Shown here: positions 17,731 through 27,050 of the stretch, one piece after another | How positions within the stretch are numbered: the stretch's first letter is position 1 | Layout: every line of letters starts with the position of its first letter | NCBI RefSeq assembly: GCF_014472395.1 | Contig: NZ_JACSZW010000011.1 | Coordinates: forward strand, 62,001 to 126,000 | Source of the DNA: Pedobacter sp. N36a | GTDB taxonomy: Bacteria; Bacteroidota; Bacteroidia; Sphingobacteriales; Sphingobacteriaceae | Direction of reading: 5' to 3' | DNA: 64,000 bases | Translations under genes and position numbers: made by a program | The notes under the pieces: model-generated | Databases searched by the model: none | Told to the model about the DNA's origin: nothing | The model's input: the letters and a program-made list of their open reading frames with translations, nothing else

Positions 17731-19950
17731 TTATAAAGAAGCTAAAATAGTATTCAAAGTTTCGCTTGGGCGCATTGCTTTATTTGCCAACTCATCATTT
17801 GGATGGAAGTAACCACCAATTTCTTGTGGTTTACCTTGGGCAGCAATTAGTTCGCCAGCAATTGTAGCTTCATTTTCGTTTAATGCTTTAGCCAACGGTG
17901 CAAATCTAGCTTGTAAATCAGCATCCTTAGTTTGTTTTGCTAATTCCTGAGCCCAATACAAAGCCAGATAGAAATGAGAACCACGGTTATCAATTTGTCC
18001 AACTTTACGAGCTGGAGATTTATCATTGGCTAGGAAAGTTTCAGTTGCTGCGTCTAAAGTCTCCGCTAAAACTAAAGCTTTTGCATTGTTTTGTGTTTGA
18101 CCTAAATGCTCCAAAGAAGCACCTAAAGCTAAAAACTCTCCTAGTGAATCCCAACGTAAATAACCTTCTTCGATAAATTGTTCGATGTGTTTTGGGGCAG
18201 AACCACCAGCACCAGTTTCGAACAAGCCCCCACCATTCATTAAAGGTACGATCGATAACATTTTAGCAGAAGTTCCTAACTCTAAAATCGGGAATAAATC
18301 TGTTAAGTAATCACGCAATACGTTACCAGTTACAGAGATGGTATCTAAACCTTTTCTAATTCTTTCCAAGGTGAATTTAGTGGCTTCAATTGGCGCAAGA
18401 ATTCTAATATCCAAGCCTTCAGTATCGTGATCAGCCAAGTATTTTTTTACTTTTGCAATGATTTCTCTATCGTGTGCTCTGTTTTCATCTAACCAGAAAA
18501 TTGCTGGAGTAGCTGATAAACGGGCTCTGTTTACGGCTAATTTAACCCAGTCCTGAATTGGCGCATCCTTAGTTTGACACATGCGGAAGATATCACCTTT
18601 TTCTACTTTCTGATCGAAGAAAACTTTACCCTCTGCATCTGTTACACGAATCGTTCCGTTTCCTTTTGCCTGGAAAGTTTTATCGTGTGAACCATATTCT
18701 TCAGCTTTTTGTGCCATTAAGCCTACGTTTGGTACAGAACCCATTGTAGCTACGTCAAAAGCACCATTTGCTTTACAATCGTCAATTGTTGCCGTGTAAA
18801 CACCCGCATAACAACGATCAGGAATTAAAGCGGTTGTATCTTGAGATTTACCTTCTTTGTTCCACATCTGACCCGAATTACGAATCATTGCAGGCATAGA
18901 AGCATCTACAATGACATCACTTGGCACATGAAGGTTGGTAATTCCTTTATCAGAATTTACCATTGCCAACGCCGGACCATTCTCTATTGCTTTAGCTAAA
19001 TCAGCTTCCACTTCTGCCTGTTTAGGCTGGCCGGCAATTTTTGCATACACATCACCTAAACCATTGCTCGTATCTACATTTAATTCTTTAAATAAATCCG
19101 CATATTTAGCAAACACATCAGCGAAGTAAACTTCTACAATGGCACCAAAAATAAGTGGATCAGAAACTTTCATCATTGTTGCTTTTAAGTGAGCAGACAA
19201 TAAAGTTCCTTCAGCTCTTGTTGCTAAAATTTCTTTAGCTACAAATGCTTTCAAAGCAGTTAAGCTCAAAGCTGAACTATCAATTACTTCACCTGCCTTT
19301 AAAGCAGCTAAACCTTTTAATTCAGTTACACTGCCATCTTCAGCAACAAATTCAATTTTAAACTGACTCGCATCAGCAAGCGTAAGAGATTGCTCTGAAC
19401 CATAAAAATCACCTTCGCTCATGCTGGCTACACGAGTTTTAGAATCTGCAGACCATGCACCCATAGAATGAGGGTTTACTTTTGCATAATTTTTAACCGC
19501 TTTAGGCGCTCTACGGTCAGAGTTACCTTCACGTAAAACCGGGTTTACTGCAGAACCCAATACTTTGCCGTATTTGGCTTTTATGGCCTTCTCTTCTTCA
19601 GTCTGTGCGTTATCTGGGTAATTTGGCAAAGCATATCCCTGTCCTTGTAACTCAGTAATAGCTGCTACCAATTGAGGGATAGAAGCTGAAATATTTGGTA
19701 ATTTAATAATGTTAGCCTCTGGCGTTGTTGCTAATGCACCAAGCTCTGCTAAAGCATCACCTATTTTTTGATCATCTTTTAAAAACTCAGGAAAGTTTGA
19801 TAAAATTCTACCTGCTAAAGAAATATCTCTTGTTTCTACATCAATACCTGCTGATGCGGTAAAAGCTTGTACGATTGGTAAAAGTGAATAGGTGGCCAAC
19901 ATTGGCGCCTCATCGGTCTTGGTGTAGATAATTTTTGATGTATTCGACAT
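17731..19950 (-). CDS. icd: NADP-dependent isocitrate dehydrogenase, monomeric type
   Basis: 739 residues, the size of the monomeric (IDH-II) enzyme, clearly different from the 420-residue dimeric form. It oxidises isocitrate to 2-oxoglutarate with NADP. Family landmarks include SLLPIVQAFTASAGIDVETRDISLA at the N terminus, GSDRRAP-like EGNSDRRAPKAVKNYAK, HVPSDVIVDASMPAMIRNSG, and IFWLDENRAHD. Monocistronic, closed by a strong terminator; upstream TATATTTA at 20025-20032 may be the -7 box. Confidence 0.96.
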   Translation of the reverse strand: MSNTSKIIYTKTDEAPMLATYSLLPIVQAFTASAGIDVETRDISLAGRILSNFPEFLKDDQKIGDALAELGALATTPEANIIKLPNISASIPQLVAAITELQGQGYALPNYPDNAQTEEEKAIKAKYGKVLGSAVNPVLREGNSDRRAPKAVKNYAKVNPHSMGAWSADSKTRVASMSEGDFYGSEQSLTLADASQFKIEFVAEDGSVTELKGLAALKAGEVIDSSALSLTALKAFVAKEILATRAEGTLLSAHLKATMMKVSDPLIFGAIVEVYFADVFAKYADLFKELNVDTSNGLGDVYAKIAGQPKQAEVEADLAKAIENGPALAMVNSDKGITNLHVPSDVIVDASMPAMIRNSGQMWNKEGKSQDTTALIPDRCYAGVYTATIDDCKANGAFDVATMGSVPNVGLMAQKAEEYGSHDKTFQAKGNGTIRVTDAEGKVFFDQKVEKGDIFRMCQTKDAPIQDWVKLAVNRARLSATPAIFWLDENRAHDREIIAKVKKYLADHDTEGLDIRILAPIEATKFTLERIRKGLDTISVTGNVLRDYLTDLFPILELGTSAKMLSIVPLMNGGGLFETGAGGSAPKHIEQFIEEGYLRWDSLGEFLALGASLEHLGQTQNNAKALVLAETLDAATETFLANDKSPARKVGQIDNRGSHFYLALYWAQELAKQTKDADLQARFAPLAKALNENEATIAGELIAAQGKPQEIGGYFHPNDELANKAMRPSETLNTILASL

Positions 19951-20116
19951 ATTGATTTTTGCTTTATAAGATTAATTATTCGATAGATTTTTAATGATAA
20001 ACCTATCCATATTTTAAAATCGCCTAAATATAAAATAATCGATCGACTAAAGGAACACGCGAATGTATTTTATGGTATTAATATAGTCGATAAATGGAAT
20101 GTTTTTGACCAGTGCA

Positions 20117-20149
20117 AACAGGAATTGATTGGATGGATCCATTCCTGTT
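20117..20149. repeat. 9-bp inverted repeat
   Basis: AACAGGAAT and ATTCCTGTT separated by 15 nt, between the icd promoter region and the tRNA-Leu(GAG) terminator. No T run on either side, so not an obvious terminator. Confidence 0.4.
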
Positions 20150-20178
20150 GCTCAAGCATAGCTGGAGATCAAAATGAA

Positions 20179-20213
20179 CGAAAAACAAAAAGCCTTAGAT
20201 TTCTCTAAGGCTT
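20179..20213 (-). terminator. Terminator of tRNA-Leu(GAG)
   Basis: Minus-strand stem AAGCCTTAGA/TCTAAGGCTT with GAAA loop, then TTTTTGTTTTT. Confidence 0.9.
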
Positions 20214-20220
20214 TACTAGG

Positions 20221-20304
20221 TACCCAGAAGCAGATTCGAACTGCCACGCCTTTTCAAGCGCCACCCCCTCAAGGTGGTGCGTCTGCCAATTTCGCCACCT
20301 GGGT
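20221..20304 (-). tRNA. tRNA-Leu(GAG)
   Basis: 84-nt class II tRNA: acceptor ACCCAGG/TCTGGGT, anticodon stem CCACC/GGTGG with loop TTGAGGG (anticodon GAG), a long variable arm, and T-loop TTCGAAT. Discriminator A. Confidence 0.93.
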
Positions 20305-20325
20305 ATTTCTATCGCAAATATATAT

Positions 20326-21090
20326 TTATTCGGAGAATAAACTTAAACCATCGTAAGCTAATTTAATATTTTCTGGTAATTCGCGTTCCACCTCCTCATG
20401 CAAACCTAAATTATGGCTGATGTGTGTCAGATAAGTCATTTCTGCCCCTATCTTTTGCGCAAATGCTACCGCTTCCTTTAGTGTAAAATGAGAAATATGC
20501 TCTTCATGCTGCAATGCATTGATCACCAGAATCTTTGTACCCTTTACTTTTGCTATAGTTTCTTCAGAAATCGTCTTGGCATCAGTAATATAAGTGAAAT
20601 CATGAATCCGGAAGCCCAAAATCGGCAGCTTATAATGCATGATATTTAATGGAATCACGGTAGTATTACCAATTTCAAAAGGTTGATCTGTAATCGTATG
20701 CAACTCTATCTGGGGCAATCCAGGATAATGCGTGTCTGCGAAAATATAAGAAAACTCTCTTTTTAAGGCATCCTGAACACGGGTGGTCGCATAAATGTCA
20801 ATGTTCTTTTTCAGCAGGTAATTAAAAGGCCTGATGTCATCTAAACCCGCCACATGGTCTTTATGTTCATGTGTATATAAAATTGCATCCAGATCTTTGA
20901 CATTTGCACGCAGCATCTGGTAGCGGAAATCAGGACCGCTATCAATTACGATCGTCTTATCTCCCATTTCCAACAGTACAGAAACCCTTAACCGCTTGTT
21001 TTTATGATCTGCCGACTGACAAACCGCGCAATTGCAAGTAATGACTGGAATACCCTGGGAAGTACCTGTGCCTAAAAATGTAACCTTCAA
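20326..21090 (-). CDS. Metallo-beta-lactamase-fold hydrolase (PhnP-like)
   Basis: 254 residues. Zn motif HEHKDH at residues 74-79 (HxHxDH) after the strand DAILYT. The N-terminal FLGTGTSQGIPVITCNCAVC with its cysteines, plus VIDSGPDFR and THISHNLGLHEEVE, resembles the PhnP subfamily, which cleaves cyclic ribose phosphates or related phosphodiesters. No phn genes are near, so the substrate is open. Last gene of the run ftsK-lolA-hydrolase, 38 nt after lolA. Confidence 0.85.
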   Translation of the reverse strand: MKVTFLGTGTSQGIPVITCNCAVCQSADHKNKRLRVSVLLEMGDKTIVIDSGPDFRYQMLRANVKDLDAILYTHEHKDHVAGLDDIRPFNYLLKKNIDIYATTRVQDALKREFSYIFADTHYPGLPQIELHTITDQPFEIGNTTVIPLNIMHYKLPILGFRIHDFTYITDAKTISEETIAKVKGTKILVINALQHEEHISHFTLKEAVAFAQKIGAEMTYLTHISHNLGLHEEVERELPENIKLAYDGLSLFSE

Positions 21091-21128
21091 AATTGATGAG
21101 TTGAGACCATATTTTCAAAAATAACAAA

Positions 21129-21779
21129 TTACCTTAAGTCTACAACTTCTACACCGGGATACTTCTTAGGATCAAACGAAAAAGTACTTTCCGGAACCTT
21201 TATGCTGGTCACCATTTTGCTGACAGTATAGCTGTATTTGTTTCCGCCTTTATCAAAAATAACTACGGTACCAATCTGTTTTGCGACCTTATCAATTCCC
21301 AGGCGTATCTTAAAGTAAGATTTACTAACATCTATAGGGGAAAGATCGATCATCTGATAAACTTTGCCTCCGACCTTACTTTCGCCGGTATAACCGTATT
21401 TAAAGCCTTTTTCGTAAATCGTGAATAGCTGAGCAGGATTTAGCGCATCACCACTATGGTCTGCATCTGTCACCTGTACTTCTTTATCTTGTTTTAAATA
21501 AGTCCATTGAGTTTTACCATCGCTGATCAATTCCTGATTCGTCATCGTCACTCGATACTTATTTGTTTTCGCTTTCACGATGATAGTACCTTGCTGATTC
21601 TCTTTCAGTTTAGCCTGTGGATTGTCTAAAGAAAAGGTAAAGTCTGCCTTTACCACATCAAAAGAACGGTATTTCTTACTTACCTCAGCTAATATTGCTT
21701 TCGCCTTCGCATCCTGCTGTGCGTAACTGGAAAATCCAAAACCTGTCAATACCAGTAACGACCATATTATCTTTTTCAT
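21129..21779 (-). CDS. lolA: LolA-family outer-membrane lipoprotein carrier
   Basis: 216 residues with a signal peptide (1-20, SSYA-Q). The mature part fits the LolA half-barrel: KYRSFDVVKADFTFSLDNP, the YRVTMTNQELISDGKTQWTYL strand block, and VFSFDP-like STFSFDPKKYPGVEVVDL at the C terminus. LolA shuttles lipoproteins across the periplasm. It sits 16 nt after ftsK, so is probably co-transcribed, an arrangement also common elsewhere in bacteria. Confidence 0.88.
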   Translation of the reverse strand: MKKIIWSLLVLTGFGFSSYAQQDAKAKAILAEVSKKYRSFDVVKADFTFSLDNPQAKLKENQQGTIIVKAKTNKYRVTMTNQELISDGKTQWTYLKQDKEVQVTDADHSGDALNPAQLFTIYEKGFKYGYTGESKVGGKVYQMIDLSPIDVSKSYFKIRLGIDKVAKQIGTVVIFDKGGNKYSYTVSKMVTSIKVPESTFSFDPKKYPGVEVVDLR

Positions 21780-21795
21780 CTATTTCTATTTCGGA

Positions 21796-24495
21796 TTAGT
21801 TATTCTTCAGGTCAGTCAAGAACTGTTCCAAAGCATAATCGTCCGGGATCAATACTTCTCTCGCTTTACTACCTTCAAAAGGTCCTACCACACCTGTGGC
21901 TTCCAGCTGATCAATGATCCTGCCTGCCCTATTATAACCTAACTTCAACTTCCTTTGAATCAAAGAAGTAGAACCTTGCTGATGCATCACAATTAAGCGT
22001 GCAGCCTCTTCAAACATCGAGTCACGATCCTTAGGATCAAAGTCTAATTTTGCCGATTCTGCGGCTTCATCTACATATTCAGGCAGCTGATAAGCCTCCG
22101 GATAACCTCTTTGATTGCCAATAAACTCCGAAATACGATCTACCTCTGGTGTATCCACAAAAGCACACTGCAAGCGGATCAGGTCATTTCCTGTAGACAA
22201 TAACATATCTCCTCTACCGATCAACTGATCGGCACCACCACTGTCAAGAATCGTTCTGGAGTCAATTTTCGACAATACCCTAAAGGCCAGTCGAGCAGGG
22301 AAATTCGCTTTAATTGTACCGGTAATGATGTTTACAGAAGGACGCTGCGTAGCCAGCACCAGGTGAATACCTATCGCACGTGCCAGCTGTGCCAAACGGG
22401 CAATCGGCGCTTCCACCTCTTTACCAGCAGTCATCATTAAATCCGCAAACTCATCCACAATCAACACAATGTATGGAAGGAAACGGTGCGAATTATTCGG
22501 ATTTAGTTTTCTTTTGATAAACTTCTCATTGTACTCTTTCAGGTTTCTTACCTGTGCATCTTTCAATAAATCATAACGCTGATCCATCTCAATACATAAG
22601 GAATTCAGCGTATTGATCACCTTTTTGGTGTCCGTAATGATCGCATCTGCTTCCCCTGGAAGTTTCGCCAGGAAATGACGCTCAATTTTATTAAACAAGG
22701 TTAACTCTACTTTCTTGGGATCAACCAGTACAAATTTCAACTGTGAAGGGTGTTTCTTATAAAGCAGTGAAACCAGAATAGAGTTAATCCCCACCGATTT
22801 ACCCTGCCCTGTAGCACCTGCAACCAATAAATGGGGCATCTTGGCCAAATCACCAATATAAACCTCATTAGAAATGGTTTTACCCATGGCAATTGGCAGC
22901 TCCATCGTAGTGGTCTGAAATTTCTCTGTAGCCAGAATACTTTTCATTGACACCATTTCAGGGTGTAAATTAGGTACCTCAATACCAATTGTGCCTTTTC
23001 CTGGCATCGGAGCGATAATCCTGATTCCCAAAGCTGCTAAACTTAAAGCGATGTCATCTTCCAGATTTTTAATCTTGGAAATCCTAACTCCTGGCGCCGG
23101 TATAATCTCATATAAAGTAACTGTTGGACCAATCGTTGCTTTAATTTTATCTATCTCAATATTGTAATGAAGCAGGGTATTGACAATCTTATTCTTATTT
23201 GCTTCCAATTCGTCCGTATTCACAGGAATCTTATTGGAACCATAATTCTCTAATAAATCAAGTCCAGGATATTTGTAACTCGCCAAATCCAGAGTAGGGT
23301 CATAATTACCAAACTGTTTTACCAGCTCATCGGAAGTTTTCTCATCCTCCGACTTTTCAATCACCAATTCCAATTCTGGTTCTTCCTCTGGCACTAATTC
23401 TGGTGTGACCTCTAATTCCGGTTCCGGTTCCCGAGCAGGTGTAATTTCCATAGGCATTGTCTCTACCGACATCAGTGGAGCTGGCGGCAATACCGGCGCT
23501 ACCGGTGGTACTACAGGTACAGGTGGTATTGGAGTTACCGGAGTAGTTTCCAGCTGTATATTAGCTAAAGCTGAAGCTGCCGAAACATTTGCAGCGCGAT
23601 ATTCTGGAATAGGGTCTCGTTTCAATTCCTGCTCTTCAGCTTCTTCAAACCTTGTAGAAGGCCTGATCGTCTGCTGTTCTCTTTTTTGATCTCTTGCCAA
23701 TCTATCATTTAAAGTAAACTCTACCGGCTCTGAGCGCATTTCATGATCAGTTCCCAATTCTTCTTCTGAAAGATCAGGTAACATCCTTTCCTTTTTCTTA
23801 CGCTCCGGCAATTTAAAGTCAATATTATAAGCAATAATCAGGATAGATAAGCCTAAAAAACCTATTAATCCCGCTACACCGGCCTTTCCTATTTGTGCAG
23901 TCAGTAATTTATTGGTCCAGTATCCAAACTCACCTTCTAGAAAATGCGGTGCATCACTGATAAAGGAATGCGCAAAACCAAAGGTTAAAGAGATGAACAA
24001 TAAAAAGAAAAGGCTGTAAGCCAATGTTTTTTCAATAGAGCATATTTTCACCTTAAAAAGCAGGCGGTAGCCGATCACAAAGAATACGAAGATGAATAAG
24101 AAGGAAGCTAAACCAAACCATTCATAAATAAACTGGTGGGCCAGTAAAGCGCCGATTTTACCCAGCCAGTTAGACACCACCGGATTGATATTTACCTGTT
24201 GCAGTTCTTCATAGGTTTTAAAAAGATTACCCCATCCACCATTGGCATCAATCACATAACTGTGATCTTCCTGCCAGGTAAAAAGGTAAGAAGTAAAGGC
24301 AATTAGAAAATATAAAGACAATACGACAAACACTAACCCGATGATCTTAAACAACCTGCCATTCTGAAAATCCAGACGCGGCATGATGTTAAATCTTTCT
24401 GTTGATGGTCTGGACGTTGATGACTTCGAGCTCTGTTTATCGCCAGATTCGTTTTTAAACGAATTGGACCTGAATTGATTTCCCCTTACCGACAT
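21796..24495 (-). CDS. ftsK: DNA translocase FtsK
   Basis: 899 residues. Four TM segments between about 48 and 220 anchor it at the septum; a Pro/Glu-rich linker of about 150 residues (PVTPIPPVPVVPP... EPEPELEV) follows; then the motor domain with Walker A GATGQGKS (K566), Walker B YIVLIVDEFADLM, and ATQRPSVNIITG; the C-terminal gamma domain (QRKLKLGYNRAGRIIDQLEATGVVGP) reads KOPS-type DNA sequences. It clears and aligns chromosome termini during division. First gene of the operon with lolA. A TATATTTG box lies 25 nt upstream. Confidence 0.95.
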   Translation of the reverse strand: MSVRGNQFRSNSFKNESGDKQSSKSSTSRPSTERFNIMPRLDFQNGRLFKIIGLVFVVLSLYFLIAFTSYLFTWQEDHSYVIDANGGWGNLFKTYEELQQVNINPVVSNWLGKIGALLAHQFIYEWFGLASFLFIFVFFVIGYRLLFKVKICSIEKTLAYSLFFLLFISLTFGFAHSFISDAPHFLEGEFGYWTNKLLTAQIGKAGVAGLIGFLGLSILIIAYNIDFKLPERKKKERMLPDLSEEELGTDHEMRSEPVEFTLNDRLARDQKREQQTIRPSTRFEEAEEQELKRDPIPEYRAANVSAASALANIQLETTPVTPIPPVPVVPPVAPVLPPAPLMSVETMPMEITPAREPEPELEVTPELVPEEEPELELVIEKSEDEKTSDELVKQFGNYDPTLDLASYKYPGLDLLENYGSNKIPVNTDELEANKNKIVNTLLHYNIEIDKIKATIGPTVTLYEIIPAPGVRISKIKNLEDDIALSLAALGIRIIAPMPGKGTIGIEVPNLHPEMVSMKSILATEKFQTTTMELPIAMGKTISNEVYIGDLAKMPHLLVAGATGQGKSVGINSILVSLLYKKHPSQLKFVLVDPKKVELTLFNKIERHFLAKLPGEADAIITDTKKVINTLNSLCIEMDQRYDLLKDAQVRNLKEYNEKFIKRKLNPNNSHRFLPYIVLIVDEFADLMMTAGKEVEAPIARLAQLARAIGIHLVLATQRPSVNIITGTIKANFPARLAFRVLSKIDSRTILDSGGADQLIGRGDMLLSTGNDLIRLQCAFVDTPEVDRISEFIGNQRGYPEAYQLPEYVDEAAESAKLDFDPKDRDSMFEEAARLIVMHQQGSTSLIQRKLKLGYNRAGRIIDQLEATGVVGPFEGSKAREVLIPDDYALEQFLTDLKNN

Positions 24496-24520
24496 TTTTC
24501 GTGACTAATATTATACACAA

Positions 24521-24528
24521 CAAATATA
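24521..24528 (-). promoter_or_regulatory. -7 box upstream of ftsK
   Basis: Perfect TAnnTTTG (TATATTTG on the minus strand) ending 25 nt before the ftsK ATG. The matching TTG at -33 is not clear. Confidence 0.45.
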
Positions 24529-24596
24529 AAACATATCCTTGTATGTACTAAGTTATTATAAATACATTTAAACGTATACTTATTAAACAAAAATTC

Positions 24597-24668
24597 TTAA
24601 CTGCTTAAATAGATCAACTCAGCAAGCATTTCCATACCGGTTAAACCTTCTAACGTAATCATAGTCAT
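24597..24668 (-). CDS. Possible 23-residue small ORF upstream of ftsK
   Basis: An uninterrupted ATG-to-TAA frame encoding a 23-residue peptide (MTMITLEGLTGMEMLAELIY plus three residues). It could form one amphipathic helix. The frame stands in a 319-bp gap and there is no clear promoter or ribosome-binding site, so chance is a real possibility. If translated it might be a leader peptide for ftsK, about 100 nt downstream, or an independent micro-protein. Confidence 0.25.
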   Translation of the reverse strand: MTMITLEGLTGMEMLAELIYLSS

Positions 24669-24716
24669 ACCAGTAGCGTTTAAGTTTTAATTAGAGATAA
24701 GTTTTGTTTTAAGGTT

Positions 24717-24754
24717 AATCCCAGCAGGTATTTTTATTTGCTGGGATTTTTTTT
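24717..24754 (+). terminator. Strong plus-strand terminator without an upstream plus-strand gene
   Basis: Perfect 10-bp stem AATCCCAGCA/TGCTGGGATT, 12-nt loop, then at least eight T. The nearest upstream annotated genes are on the minus strand, so the transcript ending here is unidentified. The remainder of the gap 24496-24814 holds only the small ORF and promoter elements described. Confidence 0.8.
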
Positions 24755-24814
24755 ATGATGATGTCATTTAAAATTTGTTAATTTATTCCCGTATTTTAAG
24801 ATCTAAATCTAACA

Positions 24815-25465
24815 ATGGACATCTCTCAGCTCGAAACACTAATAGAAACAGACAATAAACAAGAGATTTCTGTATTGCTGACCAAACATCCGGAACTAAC
24901 CAGCCAGGAAACCAGCCATGGAATATCACCACTACTACTCGCTTGTTACTACAAAAAACCTGTCGCCGCAGGGATCATCGCCAGATTTGCGAAAAACATC
25001 ACGCTTTTTGAAGCCTGTGCATTAGGTAAGTTTCAGGAAACAGATCATTTACTTGCAGATCAGCCAGAATTGCTCAATACTACTTCAAAAGATGGCTTCA
25101 CAGCTTTAGGATTAGCCGCTTACTTCGGTCATGAAGAAATCACCAGATTATTACTTTTCAAAGGAGCAGATCCAAACATTCCTGCCAGTAATGGATTCAG
25201 TGTTTTCCCAATTCATTCCGCAGTTGCGGCAAAAAGCTTTGCCATCACCAAAATGCTTTTAGAGGCAGGTGCCGATGTAAATGCAAAACAACAAGCCGGA
25301 CTCACCGCATTACATGCCGCTGCACAGATTGGAAATATAGAAATCATTATCCTATTATTGGAACATGGAGCAGCTTTAGACATCAGAATGGAAGGCGGCA
25401 AACTGCCAACCGACCTCGCTAAAGAAAAAGGATTTCCGGAGATCGCTTCTATATTAAAAGTTTAA
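24815..25465 (+). CDS. Ankyrin repeat protein
   Basis: 216 residues, no signal peptide. Ankyrin units of about 33 residues are visible: GISPLLLACYYKKPVAAGII, DGFTALGLAAYFGHEEITRLLLFKGADPN, GFSVFPIHSAVAAKSFAITKMLLEAGADVN, and AGLTALHAAAQIGNIEIIILLLEHGA, with a capping LPTDLAKEKGFPEIASIL. Ankyrin repeats mediate protein binding; the partner is unknown. Monocistronic, preceded by a terminator and a weak TTTG/TATTTTAA promoter candidate. Confidence 0.88.
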   Translation: MDISQLETLIETDNKQEISVLLTKHPELTSQETSHGISPLLLACYYKKPVAAGIIARFAKNITLFEACALGKFQETDHLLADQPELLNTTSKDGFTALGLAAYFGHEEITRLLLFKGADPNIPASNGFSVFPIHSAVAAKSFAITKMLLEAGADVNAKQQAGLTALHAAAQIGNIEIIILLLEHGAALDIRMEGGKLPTDLAKEKGFPEIASILKV

Positions 25466-25495
25466 AGCTTTCCTAGCCGGGACACCGCAAAAAAA

Positions 25496-25717
25496 TCAAA
25501 CATCCCAGATACGCAGTCTTATTTTTTTCACATAATGTCTCACATCAAGCACCAATGCGGCAAGAATGTAAAATATAATTGGAAAACCAACTGCCAGAAA
25601 GGAAGAATAAATAAAAAACAGCCTAATTTTACTGATCGATATATTAAATCGCTCCGCAAGGTAAGTACATACCCCAAAACTCTGCTTTTCAAAAAATGTA
25701 ATGATTCGTTGGAACAT
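25496..25717 (-). CDS. PspC domain protein
   Basis: 73 residues. One PspC domain: FGVCTYLAERFNISISKIRLFFI followed by a membrane helix (about 32-57) and a basic tail HYVKKIRLRIWDV. PspC proteins take part in envelope stress responses in other bacteria; here no psp genes are near. It starts one base after the stop of the DUF2851 gene, so translation is probably coupled. Confidence 0.82.
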   Translation of the reverse strand: MFQRIITFFEKQSFGVCTYLAERFNISISKIRLFFIYSSFLAVGFPIIFYILAALVLDVRHYVKKIRLRIWDV

Positions 25718-25718
25718 C

Positions 25719-26999
25719 TTATTGGTTTAATATCTTGATTCCGATACCACAATTTAAGCATTTTTTTTGAGCACAGTAATATTTATTTAGTTGAAGGATT
25801 GCTTGCGAGAAAAAAGCACTCTCTATCACTACACCTGCTTGCTGATAATGACTGATGATGACATTGCTTTCGGCAGGCATCTGCTCCAGCAACTGTAAGC
25901 TGCGATTCATCAAATCCGGCTGATCTGAATATTTACCATAAGCCGCAGCAAAAAGACACACCACATTCATGATCAGGTGTAAAACGGAGCGCTGTCCAAG
26001 TTGAATCTCTACCTTTTTTGTTTCCTTCTGAAAGTGATAATGGGTTTTCCAATAAGGATTGACGGGAAGCACTTGCAGCAATTGCGTTAATTCAGACAAT
26101 TTTTCCAGTTCGAGTACTCTGGAAAATAAACGATCTGATTTCAACAGTAAAGCGCAAAATTGCGCCAGCCTCAAAGTTGGGAAATTCTGTGGCCGCATTC
26201 TCAAAAATCGCCAGGCCCCTACTCCAATAGGAATTAACCCATACTTCTTTTGCAGAAACCCATACTCCTTCTTTAGTTTACTAGGATAAGAATCCTTAAA
26301 GGTTCCCAATAAAAAACCAGCTTGTCCAAATACCAGAGCTTCCACCTGCAAAGGATGATCCAGATGTTTCCGAATCACCGATAAAGGTAATGAAACCGCT
26401 AACATTTCAAAAGGAACCTCATTCACCTTAAAACCAAAGCTCTTAGCGAGGAAATGATAGAAAGTACTTTCCCAATCTCCCTTTACCTTAGCCAGGTGAT
26501 CAAACACCAGATCGGATTTCTGTGCCAGGCGTTCAATCATCATTCTGGATAAAAAGCCATTGATGAGGATCGGGTCTATGCTACGAATTTGTTTTTCGCA
26601 GGGAAAGGAATGGATGGAATTGACCAGTCCTTCATAATGCAGTAAAATACTTTCCGGAAACAGGTCTTTCAAGATCAGCACCGGAATCAAACTGCCATCC
26701 TTCCTGTAAATCACTTGGTCATGTTCATAAACCACATGTAAAATCACCGCGTCATAAGCTGGATCATGATGATGACCATGCAAAAACCAATCGGAAGACT
26801 TCAAGTGGATTTCTACATCACCAATCCAGGTACGGTCGCCAATAACTAGTTTCGATTGATTGAAATCCGGCCCTGCATGTTTATTGACCATTCCAACGCC
26901 CAATATACACAGCGATTCCCCTGTTGTACAAAACAGATTTAAAGCCCGGAACAGTCGGAATTGCCAGATAAAATGAAGAAAACTTTCAGAGAATCTCAT
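25719..26999 (-). CDS. DUF2851 family protein
   Basis: 426 residues. Matches the Bacteroidota DUF2851 pattern, with GVGMVNKHAGPDFNQSKLVIG, WIGDVEIHLKSSDW and HHHDPAYDAVILHVVYEHD near the N terminus. The C-terminal tail CAQKKCLNCGIGIKIL has three clustered cysteines that could bind metal. Function unknown. Upstream of and contiguous with the PspC gene. Confidence 0.88.
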   Translation of the reverse strand: MRFSESFLHFIWQFRLFRALNLFCTTGESLCILGVGMVNKHAGPDFNQSKLVIGDRTWIGDVEIHLKSSDWFLHGHHHDPAYDAVILHVVYEHDQVIYRKDGSLIPVLILKDLFPESILLHYEGLVNSIHSFPCEKQIRSIDPILINGFLSRMMIERLAQKSDLVFDHLAKVKGDWESTFYHFLAKSFGFKVNEVPFEMLAVSLPLSVIRKHLDHPLQVEALVFGQAGFLLGTFKDSYPSKLKKEYGFLQKKYGLIPIGVGAWRFLRMRPQNFPTLRLAQFCALLLKSDRLFSRVLELEKLSELTQLLQVLPVNPYWKTHYHFQKETKKVEIQLGQRSVLHLIMNVVCLFAAAYGKYSDQPDLMNRSLQLLEQMPAESNVIISHYQQAGVVIESAFFSQAILQLNKYYCAQKKCLNCGIGIKILNQ

Positions 27000-27050
27000 A
27001 CAGTCTAACTTAACTAAAAAGAGTTAAATTATCACCAAAAGATCAATTGT

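Noticed and set aside
20174..20356. Plus-strand 60-residue frame
   Set aside because: Antisense to tRNA-Leu(GAG) and its terminator.
23405..23689. Gly/Thr/Ser-rich plus-strand frame
   Set aside because: Antisense to the Pro/Glu/Val-rich linker of FtsK, which produces such a composition on the other strand.
24597..24668. Possible vector contamination, since the small peptide begins MTMIT as lacZ-alpha does
   Set aside because: Only five residues match, the codons and flanking DNA do not resemble lacZ or a polylinker.
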